Assembly (NCBI GenBank): GCA_900752785.1
Contig: CAADWP010000047.1
Location: 1-57,253 of the forward strand
DNA from: an uncultured Ruminococcus sp.
Lineage (GTDB): Bacteria > Bacillota > Clostridia > Oscillospirales > Ruminococcaceae
Direction: 5' to 3'
DNA length: 57,253 nucleotides
The position numbers and the translations under genes were made by a program. The notes below the pieces were generated by a model. It made no database searches. It had not been told where the DNA came from and saw only the letters and a list, made by a program, of their open reading frames with translations. Below are positions 26,367 through 33,841 of this stretch, piece after piece; the first letter of the stretch is position 1; the number at the start of each line of letters is the position of its first letter.

Positions 26367-26939
26367 ATGAAACGTGCGCTGGTCGCATCATCATCGGAGG
26401 AATACGCCGCATTTATCGGACAATTACTCAGAAGTGAGGGAATTACAAAAATTTCCTGCGCCATTTCGGGCAACGAAGCAAGACGGCTTATTATGAGCGA
26501 TACTCAACCTGAACTTATTATTATTTCAACTCCGCTTTCCGATGAATTCGGTCAGGAGCTTTCTATAACGGCAGCCGAATATACCTCCTCAAAGGTGATT
26601 TTGATTTGCGAAAGCAATATTTCCGATGATATTTCCGAAACGGTCTCCGAATTCGGCGTAATTGTAATTTCAAAGGATTCAAACAAGCAAACGCTTTTGG
26701 ACGCCATAAGAACCGCTGCAGAATCTCATCGGAAACTTCATGGATCGGAAAAAGAAAATTCAGATATTCTTATAAAAATTGATGAAATGCGGTTGATAAA
26801 CCGAGCCAAATGCCGCCTTATGCAATATCTTAACTTCACCGAACATCAGGCTCACAAATACATTGAAAAACAAGCTATGAACAACCGCCAGACCCGGCGC
26901 GAGGCTGCGGAAAAAATTCTCGCGGCATATGATAAATAA
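26367..26939 (+). CDS. ANTAR-domain antitermination regulator (GlnR/NasT type)
   Basis: 190 aa. An N-terminal receiver-like domain (1-115) lacks a convincing acidic pocket: the phospho-acceptor position reads IIISTPLS. A C-terminal three-helix ANTAR domain (about 130-188; LINRAKCRLMQYLNFTEHQAHKYIEKQAM) binds paired RNA hairpins to prevent termination. It lies 15 nt after the GS-like gene, an arrangement known from Clostridium saccharobutylicum glnA-glnR. Its SD is weak, suggesting translational coupling. Its RNA targets are not in this leader. Confidence 0.9.
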   Translation: MKRALVASSSEEYAAFIGQLLRSEGITKISCAISGNEARRLIMSDTQPELIIISTPLSDEFGQELSITAAEYTSSKVILICESNISDDISETVSEFGVIVISKDSNKQTLLDAIRTAAESHRKLHGSEKENSDILIKIDEMRLINRAKCRLMQYLNFTEHQAHKYIEKQAMNNRQTRREAAEKILAAYDK

Positions 26940-26945
26940 ATGCAT

Positions 26946-26976
26946 AAAAGGACGGCAAATACCGTCCTTTTATTTT
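26946..26976. terminator. Bidirectional terminator between convergent genes
   Basis: AAAAGGACGG (26946-26955) and CCGTCCTTTT (26962-26971) form a perfect 10-bp stem with a 6-nt loop. It serves the ANTAR gene (plus) and the zinc-ribbon gene (minus). Confidence 0.9.
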
Positions 26977-26984
26977 AAAAAATA

Positions 26985-27458
26985 TTATTCGTCCTTATCT
27001 TCGGAATCCTCGTCATCCTCGAAATCCTCGATCGTAAGATCGTCCACATCAAATTCGAGAAGCTCGTTGCAGTTGGGACAGTTCAGAGTCCCCTCCTCAA
27101 GCATTCCTTCGTCAAGAAGGATCGTATCACCGCAGCTTGGGCAAGTAACTTCGTAAAGCTCGTCGTCTTCAAAGTCATCATCGTCCCAGTCCTCATCGTC
27201 CTCGTCATCTTCATCGTCGTCTGTTTCATCAAATTCGTCATCATAAAAATCATCTTCAACAGCGCCGAGATCCTCATCGAGAATATCGCAAAGCTCGGTA
27301 AGCTCATCGACCTGTGACTGGAGATCTTCAACATAAAGCACAAGCTCATGCATAACCTCCGACATCTGTATCAGAGCCTTTCCCTCCTTAGTAGCAGTGT
27401 CAAGCTCAAGACCGTCAAGCAGTCCCTGTAAATAAGACATTTTTTCTGTAAGCTTCAT
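26985..27458 (-). CDS. Acidic CD1247-like protein with a zinc ribbon
   Basis: 157 aa. An N-terminal helical region (1-60) resembles the CD1247 N-terminal domain of clostridial proteins; an extremely acidic linker (about 65-100, mostly Asp and Glu) follows; then a four-Cys zinc ribbon (CPSCG and CPNCN, about 105-137) and a second acidic tail. The function is unknown. The start at 27458 is set by GGGAGGAG just upstream; a longer reading to 27551 runs into efp. It lies 40 nt downstream of efp, at the end of the yqeG-aroQ-pepQ-efp cluster. Confidence 0.85.
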   Translation of the reverse strand: MKLTEKMSYLQGLLDGLELDTATKEGKALIQMSEVMHELVLYVEDLQSQVDELTELCDILDEDLGAVEDDFYDDEFDETDDDEDDEDDEDWDDDDFEDDELYEVTCPSCGDTILLDEGMLEEGTLNCPNCNELLEFDVDDLTIEDFEDDEDSEDKDE

Positions 27459-27498
27459 AAAAGCTCCTCCCTTCCGGTTATATTTTATTTTAAACAGA

Positions 27499-28056
27499 TT
27501 ATGCTCTTGCCATGTATTCGCCTGTTCTTGTATCAATCTGGATCTTTTCACCCTCGTTGATAAACAGCGGAACCTTTACTTCTGCACCGGTTTCAACAGT
27601 TGCAGGCTTTGTTGCATTTGTAGCCGTATCTCCCTTAAAACCGGGATCTGTCTGAGTTACAACGAGTTCTACGAAATTAGGCGGCTCTACGCCGAAAACT
27701 GAACCCTTATATGAAAGGATCTTACAAATCATTTCTTCCTTAACAAATTTAAAGCTGTCGGAAAGAACAGATGCACTGATCGGAACCTGCTCGTATGTCT
27801 CCATATCCATAAAGTAGTAAAGATCGCCGTCGTTATAGCTATACTGCATATCCTTTCTCTCAACATAAGCTGTAGGGAATTTTGCGGTAGGATTAAAGGA
27901 AGTTTCAACGACTGAGCCGGTGATAACATTCTTATATTTAGTTCTTACAAAAGCTGCTCCTTTACCGGGCTTAACGTGCTGAAATTCAACGACCTGAACA
28001 ACCTGTCCATCAAGCTCAAATGTTACACCGTTTCTGAAATCTCCTGCTGAAATCAT
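27499..28056 (-). CDS. efp: Elongation factor P
   Basis: 185 aa, normal length, three beta-barrel domains (KOW-like 1-65, central OB 66-125, C-terminal OB 126-185). It relieves ribosome stalling at consecutive prolines. The tip loop with the modifiable residue reads [11 protein letters not shown] (Lys around residue 32). It ends in [13 protein letters not shown], typical of Firmicute EF-P. It follows the Xaa-Pro peptidase gene, a common pairing in Firmicutes, but has its own promoter. Confidence 0.98.
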   Translation of the reverse strand: MISAGDFRNGVTFELDGQVVQVVEFQHVKPGKGAAFVRTKYKNVITGSVVETSFNPTAKFPTAYVERKDMQYSYNDGDLYYFMDMETYEQVPISASVLSDSFKFVKEEMICKILSYKGSVFGVEPPNFVELVVTQTDPGFKGDTATNATKPATVETGAEVKVPLFINEGEKIQIDTRTGEYMARA

Positions 28057-28092
28057 TATAATTACCTCCGTAATGACAATATTATATGCTTT

Positions 28093-28121
28093 ATTTTACC
28101 ACATTATCCATTTTTTTGCAA
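28093..28121 (-). promoter_or_regulatory. Promoter of efp
   Basis: TTGCAA (28121-28116) and TAAAAT (28098-28093) on the minus strand are 17 nt apart, about 40 nt before the start. Confidence 0.65.
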
Positions 28122-28138
28122 TACCTAAAATGATTTTC

Positions 28139-29203
28139 TTATAAATATATTATATTTTTTGCACATTTTGTCAGATTATCACAGCCATTTTCAGTTAAAA
28201 TGACAAAATCCTCTATACGTACTCCAAATTTTCCGGCGATATAAATTCCCGGCTCTATAGTCACTATTTCACCTTTTTTCAAAGGAAGCTTATAGCCGGG
28301 AGACGCATTTGGCTTTTCATGGATTTCAAGACCCACTCCATGACCGAGAGAATGACCGAAGCAGTCGCCAAAGCCTGCTTTCTCAATTACATCACGCGAG
28401 ATCATGTCCAGCTCGCTGCCGGTTATACCGGGGCGCGCAGCTTTCAATCCGGCAAGCTGTGCTTCAAGGACAATGTTATAAATATTTTTCATTTCCTCCG
28501 TAGGCTTGCCCACACATACGGTTCTCGTCATATCGCTGTGGTAACCGTTCCATACCGCGCCAAAATCCATTAGTACAAATTCACCGCTGCATATCGGCTT
28601 ATCCGAAGGCACCCCATGAGGCATAGATGTATTTGTGCCAGAAAGTATGATAGTATCAAAGGACAGATCCTCTGCACCATAATGAAACATGAGCCTGTTA
28701 AGCTCCAAGGCGGCTTCTCTCTCGGTAACTCCGGGATGAATAAATTCCAGAAGCTCATCAAAAGCCTTTTCTGCTATACTTTGAGCCTTTCTGATACAGG
28801 AAAGCTCCCTTTCATCCTTGACCATACGCATTTCGTTTATTGCATTACTCAATGAATCCTGATCGTCAATTTCAATATTTTTAAAGAAGTGACGATAAGC
28901 ATTCAGCTCACGAACTGTCATTGCCTCCGATTCTATAGCCATTGTCTTTGCACCATGACGATCCAGCAGTTCGGTAAGCTGTGGATAAAGCTTCTTTTGC
29001 TCAATTACCTCAGCGTCGGTTACGCATTCCCTTGCCTTTTCAATATAGCGAAAATCTATAAGCAGATAGGCTTTTTCGGGAAACGCCAGAATTACGCCTG
29101 CCGAGGACTTCATTCCCGTAAAATATCGTCGGTTTATATCCGAAGTTATAAGAGCGCAATCGGCTGTTTCAAAATAATCAAAAAGTCTTTTCAGTCGATT
29201 CAA
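28139..29203 (-). CDS. Xaa-Pro aminopeptidase (M24 family)
   Basis: 354-aa metallopeptidase that removes N-terminal residues preceding proline. It has an N-terminal creatinase-like domain (about 1-125) and a pita-bread catalytic domain with the metal ligands in LMDFGAVWNGYHSDMTRT (two Asp), GHSLGHGVGLEIHE (His), IEPG and VRIED (Glu). The start is taken as TTG at 29203, because GAGGTG lies 6-7 nt before it; the ATG at 29263 would overlap aroQ by 50 nt. It lies 10 nt after aroQ. Confidence 0.93.
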   Translation of the reverse strand: MNRLKRLFDYFETADCALITSDINRRYFTGMKSSAGVILAFPEKAYLLIDFRYIEKARECVTDAEVIEQKKLYPQLTELLDRHGAKTMAIESEAMTVRELNAYRHFFKNIEIDDQDSLSNAINEMRMVKDERELSCIRKAQSIAEKAFDELLEFIHPGVTEREAALELNRLMFHYGAEDLSFDTIILSGTNTSMPHGVPSDKPICSGEFVLMDFGAVWNGYHSDMTRTVCVGKPTEEMKNIYNIVLEAQLAGLKAARPGITGSELDMISRDVIEKAGFGDCFGHSLGHGVGLEIHEKPNASPGYKLPLKKGEIVTIEPGIYIAGKFGVRIEDFVILTENGCDNLTKCAKNIIYL

Positions 29204-29213
29204 ATTACTCACC

Positions 29214-29642
29214 TCAAAGCTCTGCAAGCGCTTGAAGAGCAAGATAATAGCTTTCGAATCCAAAGCCGCTTATGCTGCCTTTGCAAACAGGCGCAATCAC
29301 TGATTCTGAACGGAATGCATCTCTTGAAAAAACATTGCTTAAATGTACTTCAACGCATGGAATTTTTATAGCGGCAATTGCGTCGCGGATAGCGTAACTG
29401 TAGTGAGTATACGCTCCGGCATTGATAACCACACCGTCAAATGTCTTTCTTGCAGCATGAAGCTTATCTATAATCGCGCCTTCATGGTTTGACTGAAATA
29501 TTTCACATTCCAATCCCAAAGCTTTCGCACGGTCGATAATAGTGCTGTTAAGAACTTCAATGGATTGATCACCGTAAACTCCCGGTTCACGCTCACCAAG
29601 AAGATTAAGGTTTGGTCCGTGAATTACAAGTATTTTTTTCAT
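29214..29642 (-). CDS. aroQ: 3-dehydroquinate dehydratase, type II
   Basis: 142 aa, usual length, dodecameric enzyme of the shikimate pathway (3-dehydroquinate to 3-dehydroshikimate). Seen: GPNLNLLGEREPGVYG with the active-site Arg/Tyr loop, QSNHEGAIIDK, NAGAYTHYSYAIRDA and EVHLSNVFSRD with catalytic His. The start at 29642 is preferred over 29681 by the AAAGGAG upstream. A 103-nt gap separates it from yqeG. Confidence 0.97.
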   Translation of the reverse strand: MKKILVIHGPNLNLLGEREPGVYGDQSIEVLNSTIIDRAKALGLECEIFQSNHEGAIIDKLHAARKTFDGVVINAGAYTHYSYAIRDAIAAIKIPCVEVHLSNVFSRDAFRSESVIAPVCKGSISGFGFESYYLALQALAEL

Positions 29643-29745
29643 AATTAAGCTGCTCCTTTTATTTTGGAAGCAATATCGCACATTTTCTGCACGGTATTAC
29701 CTTAAATTTATATAATAATTCGCATTATGCATTTAATAGCACGCT

Positions 29746-30255
29746 TTAAATTAAATCTTTGCGCGGCGACGCTTTAAATTTTTTCGGCAAAAACGGCTTC
29801 TCCAGTCTTCTTTTTATTTTGAAAAATACAGTTTTTTCATATTCAACAGGTCTAACATAAAGCATTTTTATATGGAAAAGATTTGCTCCGAGCACATCTG
29901 TGTAAATTTGATCTCCTACCGCAGCAACTTCCTTTTTGGTCAGCCCCATTTTCTTAACAGCTTCCGCAAATCCCTTTGCCAGCGGCTTTCTTCCCTCGCT
30001 CACAAACGAAAGTTTCAGAATTTCGGCAAATGGAGCCACTCTCTCAGCGTGATTGTTTGAAACTATCATTAGCTGTATTCCGCTTTTTTTCATAAGCTTC
30101 AACCAGTCGGTAACACCGTCAGCCGGTACAGGATTATCATGCGTTGTGAGTGTATTATCAAGGTCAAGAATAAGTCCCTTTATACCCGATTTAATTAGAA
30201 ATTCCGGAATTATGTCTGTTACACGCTCAAAGGCGGCAGTAATTTTAAAAAACAC
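29746..30255 (-). CDS. yqeG: YqeG-family HAD phosphatase
   Basis: 169 aa, HAD superfamily IIIA, found near nadD/aroE loci in Firmicutes. Motif I is LILDLDNTLTTHDNP (nucleophile Asp around residue 32), motif II VSNNH, and motifs III-IV KKEVAAVGDQIYTDVLGAN. The start is GTG, 5 nt after GGGAGG. It follows rpsU on the minus strand. In other bacteria and plants the family has lipid-phosphate (phosphatidylglycerophosphate) phosphatase members; the substrate here is unknown. Confidence 0.88.
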   Translation of the reverse strand: MFFKITAAFERVTDIIPEFLIKSGIKGLILDLDNTLTTHDNPVPADGVTDWLKLMKKSGIQLMIVSNNHAERVAPFAEILKLSFVSEGRKPLAKGFAEAVKKMGLTKKEVAAVGDQIYTDVLGANLFHIKMLYVRPVEYEKTVFFKIKRRLEKPFLPKKFKASPRKDLI

Positions 30256-30279
30256 ATTATCCTCCCTTGTTTATAAATG

Positions 30280-30302
30280 AAAAAGCGGACCGCAGCCCGC
30301 CT
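30280..30302 (-). terminator. Probable terminator of rpsU
   Basis: GCGG (30285-30288) and CCGC-containing bases 30296-30301 form a short GC-rich hairpin followed on the minus strand by TTTTT (30284-30280). The stem is short, so partial read-through into yqeG is plausible. Confidence 0.45.
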
Positions 30303-30326
30303 TTATCAACTTATTTTTCGCAAAGA

Positions 30327-30500
30327 TTAATACTTACGCTTACGAGCTGCCTCAGATTTCTTCTTACGCTTTACCGAAGGCTTTTCGTAGTGTTCTCTCT
30401 TACGAACCTCAGCAATTACGCCATCCTTTGCACAAGATCTCTTAAATCTTTTAAGAGCTGTATCTAAAGACTCGTTTTTGCCAACACGAACTTCTGCCAC
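30327..30500 (-). CDS. rpsU: 30S ribosomal protein S21
   Basis: 57 aa, translated directly from the sequence: it starts [20 protein letters not shown] after the initiator and ends in the basic tail [14 protein letters not shown], the characteristic S21 sequence. The start codon is GTG (30500), with GGGAGGG 7 nt upstream. S21 helps the 30S subunit select mRNA. It has its own strong promoter and a leader of about 120 nt. Confidence 0.97.
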   Translation of the reverse strand: MAEVRVGKNESLDTALKRFKRSCAKDGVIAEVRKREHYEKPSVKRKKKSEAARKRKY

Positions 30501-30629
30501 TAATTTTCCCTCCCTTATTCAGAGGTTGCCCGAGACTTTACCCCGAAGCTTCTATGCTAATCACTCAGACGAGTGTCAGACAACTAATCCCTGAAAACAG
30601 CAGATCACTTCTTTAAATAATATAATATT
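30501..30629 (-). promoter_or_regulatory. Structured 5' leader of rpsU
   Basis: About 120 nt between the promoter and the GTG start. On the minus strand it contains a perfect CACTC-GTCT-GAGTG hairpin (about 30568-30581) and further GC-rich segments. It could be an autoregulatory ribosomal-protein leader. No known Rfam family is recognised. Confidence 0.4.
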
Positions 30630-30658
30630 ATTTTACCACACATTTACTGTATTGTCAA
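30630..30658 (-). promoter_or_regulatory. Promoter of rpsU
   Basis: TTGACA (30658-30653) and TAAAAT (30635-30630) on the minus strand are 17 nt apart. Confidence 0.85.
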
Positions 30659-30685
30659 GCCTTTTTTTACTTTGAGAAATTTTCG

Positions 30686-33091
30686 TTATTTTGCAACAAT
30701 ATTAACAAGTTTATTTGGTACATATATCTGTTTAACAATCTTTTTACCAGAAACAGCTTCATTGACCTTTTCATCTGCAAGCGCTAATGCAATGACTTCA
30801 TCCTGAACGCTGTCAGGAACGATATTCAGCTTCGCTTTAAGCTTTCCATTAACCTGTACCACGATCTCGATAGTATCGTCTTTACAAAGCTCCTCGTTAT
30901 ATTCCACCCAGCTTTGCTCATTAAGGATTCCTCCAAAATTCATGTTATACATTTCCTCGGTGATATGAGGAGCAAACGGGTTAAGTAAAATACACAGCGT
31001 TCTGAGTTCTGCCTTATTGATAGAACCTGCCGCATAAATATCATTTATAAGCGTCATCATTGCTGCAATTGCCGTATTGAACTTCATTGCCTCAATATCT
31101 TCAGTGACTTTCTTTATTGTTTTATGAAAATTTGAACAAAGAGCGCTGCTGTATTCGCTGCCATCAACAAGAATATCGCTGAGATTCCATACCCTGTCAA
31201 GAAAACGCTTGCATCCCTTTATGCTTGATTCGCTCCAAGGTGCTGCTTTTTCATAATCTCCCATAAAAAGTACATAAAGTCTCAGTACATCTGCGCCGTA
31301 TTCTTCAACGACATCGTTAGGGTCGATAACATTGCCTCTGGATTTCGACATCTTTTCGCCGTCAGGTCCAAGAATAAGACCCTGAGCTGTTCTTTTGGCG
31401 TAAGGTTCTGATGTAGGAACAAGTCCCATGTCATAAAGGAATTTATGCCAGAAACGGCTATAAATCATATGTCGTGTAACGTGTTCCATTCCACCGTTGT
31501 ACCAATCAACAGGCATCCAATATTTCAGCGCTTCTTCGGAAGCAAACTCATTGTCGTTGGACGGATCACAGTAACGCAGAAAATACCATGAAGAACCTGC
31601 CCACTGCGGCATTGTATCAGTCTCACGTCTTGCGGCTTTGCCGCACTTAGGACATTTGCAGTTCACAAAGCTGTCAATTTTGGCAAGAGGACTTTCGCCG
31701 TCCGTACCCGGCTCGAAATTCTCGACCGGAGGAAGTCTCAAAGGAAGCTCTTCATATGGCACAGCAACCATACCGCAGCTTGGACAATGAACGATAGGTA
31801 TTGGCTCACCCCAGTAACGCTGACGATTAAACGCCCAGTCCTTCATTTTGTACTGAACACCTTTTTCGCCGCAGCCAAGCTTTTCAAGTATTCCAAGCAT
31901 TTTCTCAATAGCATCCTTCTTGTTTGAAATACCGTTAAGCTCGCCCGAATTCACCATTTCTCCGTCTCCGGTATAAGCTTCGGCAGAAATATCACCGCCC
32001 TTAATCACCTCGATAATATCAATACCGAATTTCTTTGCAAAATCATAATCACGTGAATCATGAGCCGGTACAGCCATAATTGCGCCTGTGCCGTAGCCCA
32101 TCATTACATAATCTGAAATGTAAATGGGAATTTCCTTGCCCGTAATGGGATTTACAGCTGTAAGTCCGTCGATCTTAACGCCGGTCTTATCCTTGACAAG
32201 CTGCGTTCTTTCAAATTCTGATTTTTTTGCACATTCTGCCTTATAATCGTCAAGAGCCTGAATATTTGCGATAGAATCCCTGTACTTCTGAATCATTGGA
32301 TGCTCGGGAGCAATTACCATAAAAGTAACGCCGTAAAGCGTATCGGGACGTGTCGTATAAACGCGGAGATTCTCGTCCTGCTCCTTGATCTTGAAATTAA
32401 CGAATGCTCCTGTCGATTTTCCTATCCAATTCTGCTGCTGAAGCTTGACATTAGGTAGATAATCGACTTCCTCAAGTCCTTGAAGCAGCTTGTCGGCGTA
32501 TTCTGTTATGCGGAGATACCATACTTCCTTAGTTTTCTGAACGATATCGCTGTGGCACACGTCGCACTTTCCGCCCTGAGAGTCCTCGTTAGAAAGAACT
32601 ACCTTGCAGCTCGGACAGTAGTTTACGGAAGTTTTATCACGGAAAACCAGACCCTTTTCAAACATTTTGAGAAATATCCACTGAGTCCATTTATAGTAAT
32701 TTTCATCTGTTGTATCAATAACTCTCGACCAATCAAAGGAAAAACCTACTGTCTTGAGCTGATTGGTGAATTTTTCAATGTTTCTGTCGGTAACAAGGCG
32801 CGGATGAATATTCTCTTTTATTGCAGTATTTTCGGTTGGAAGTCCATAGGCGTCAAAACCGATCGGAAACAGCACATTAAAGCCCTCGAGACGTCTTTTT
32901 CTTGAAACGACCTCAAGTCCCGAATAAGCCTTAATATGCCCTACATGCATACCATGTCCCGAAGGATACGGAAATTCTACAAGAGAATAGAATTTTGGCT
33001 TTGAATGATCCTCGGAGGCTTCAAAGGTCTTGTGTTCGTCCCAGTATTTCTGCCATTTCTTTTCAACAGATTTATAATCGTACCTGCTCAT
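30686..33091 (-). CDS. leuS: Leucyl-tRNA synthetase
   Basis: 801-aa class I synthetase. The HIGH-type motif is FPYPSGHGMHVGHIKAY (about 40-56), the CP1 editing domain has TTRPDTLYGVTFMV, and the KMSKS loop is GEKMSKSRGNVIDP (about 575). CxxC zinc motifs (CPSC, CDVC and CPKC) are present. The C-terminal anticodon-binding and tRNA-binding domains are complete. The start at 33091 is preferred (AAGGA 9 nt upstream) over 33100. It ends the long housekeeping operon, about 20 nt after a small membrane protein gene. No T-box is present. Confidence 0.97.
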   Translation of the reverse strand: MSRYDYKSVEKKWQKYWDEHKTFEASEDHSKPKFYSLVEFPYPSGHGMHVGHIKAYSGLEVVSRKRRLEGFNVLFPIGFDAYGLPTENTAIKENIHPRLVTDRNIEKFTNQLKTVGFSFDWSRVIDTTDENYYKWTQWIFLKMFEKGLVFRDKTSVNYCPSCKVVLSNEDSQGGKCDVCHSDIVQKTKEVWYLRITEYADKLLQGLEEVDYLPNVKLQQQNWIGKSTGAFVNFKIKEQDENLRVYTTRPDTLYGVTFMVIAPEHPMIQKYRDSIANIQALDDYKAECAKKSEFERTQLVKDKTGVKIDGLTAVNPITGKEIPIYISDYVMMGYGTGAIMAVPAHDSRDYDFAKKFGIDIIEVIKGGDISAEAYTGDGEMVNSGELNGISNKKDAIEKMLGILEKLGCGEKGVQYKMKDWAFNRQRYWGEPIPIVHCPSCGMVAVPYEELPLRLPPVENFEPGTDGESPLAKIDSFVNCKCPKCGKAARRETDTMPQWAGSSWYFLRYCDPSNDNEFASEEALKYWMPVDWYNGGMEHVTRHMIYSRFWHKFLYDMGLVPTSEPYAKRTAQGLILGPDGEKMSKSRGNVIDPNDVVEEYGADVLRLYVLFMGDYEKAAPWSESSIKGCKRFLDRVWNLSDILVDGSEYSSALCSNFHKTIKKVTEDIEAMKFNTAIAAMMTLINDIYAAGSINKAELRTLCILLNPFAPHITEEMYNMNFGGILNEQSWVEYNEELCKDDTIEIVVQVNGKLKAKLNIVPDSVQDEVIALALADEKVNEAVSGKKIVKQIYVPNKLVNIVAK

Positions 33092-33110
33092 TTTTATCAT
33101 TCCTTTGTTT

Positions 33111-33467
33111 TTATTTTCCTATTTCGTCTAAACCCTTGGAAAACTGTTCCTTTACATCAGAGCTTGTGCAGAGGATAACAGCGGCTCCGATATCAATTAT
33201 ACCTTCAATAAGGTAGATCCAGTTGCTGCCTATATTCGAAATATTATCCGGAAGATGTACAAGCGCTATCAGTGCAAGAACCGCTGCAACTGCATAATTT
33301 CCGTATTTAATTCCGGTTATCGCCAAAAGAAAAGCGGCGACACCGATAAGCAGAGTGAGCACGTCAAGACCTCCGCCCAATATCATATTGAGCACGAGCT
33401 TGATTATCTGATATATTCCCACTGCAACGCCTATCTTCATTCCCTTTTGATTACTTACATTCATCAT
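33111..33467 (-). CDS. Small membrane protein of unknown function
   Basis: 118 aa with four hydrophobic segments (about 10-30, 33-50, 55-75, 80-105) and a polar C-terminal tail. No family is recognised. Its ATG overlaps the rsfS stop by 4 nt (ATGA), so it is translationally coupled. Lying between rsfS and leuS in a highly conserved gene order, it looks like a lineage-specific insertion. Confidence 0.75.
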   Translation of the reverse strand: MMNVSNQKGMKIGVAVGIYQIIKLVLNMILGGGLDVLTLLIGVAAFLLAITGIKYGNYAVAAVLALIALVHLPDNISNIGSNWIYLIEGIIDIGAAVILCTSSDVKEQFSKGLDEIGK

Positions 33468-33829
33468 TCATTCTCCTTAATTAAAAGTCTGCTGATATCG
33501 ACCTGTTCGCCGTCAGCCCAAAGTCCTTCGAGCTTATAAAAGCTTCTTGTTTCCTTATAGAAAACATGGATGATAATATCCGCATAATCAAGAACTATCC
33601 ATGTATTGCCTGTATCAGATTCTCTGCGCTGCGGCTCAATGCCCTTTTGCGAAAGCTGAAATTCAACTTCGTCGGCAAGAGTCCTTGAATGAGTATTGCT
33701 TGTTCCGTTTACTATAACAAAATAATCTGCAAGTATCGTAAGATCGGAAATTTTTATTACCTGTATATCCTCTCCGCGTTTGCTGTCGAGGGTTTTTACT
33801 ATAAGTTCAAGTTTTTCCTTTTCGTTCAT
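33464..33829 (-). CDS. rsfS: Ribosomal silencing factor RsfS
   Basis: 121 aa, usual length. It binds L14 and blocks subunit joining when nutrients are low. Family signatures: SDLTILADYFVIVNGTSNTHSRTLADEVE, WIVLDYADIIIHVFYKETRSFYKLEGLWADG. It lies 12 nt after the LCP gene in the nadD-yqeK-LCP-rsfS order typical of Clostridia. Confidence 0.97.
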   Translation of the reverse strand: MNEKEKLELIVKTLDSKRGEDIQVIKISDLTILADYFVIVNGTSNTHSRTLADEVEFQLSQKGIEPQRRESDTGNTWIVLDYADIIIHVFYKETRSFYKLEGLWADGEQVDISRLLIKENE

Positions 33830-33841
33830 ATTTATCTCCTT

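Noticed and set aside
32990..33110. T-box leader before leuS
   Set aside because: leuS lies only about 20 nt after the preceding gene, leaving no room for a T-box; no specifier or T-box sequence is seen.
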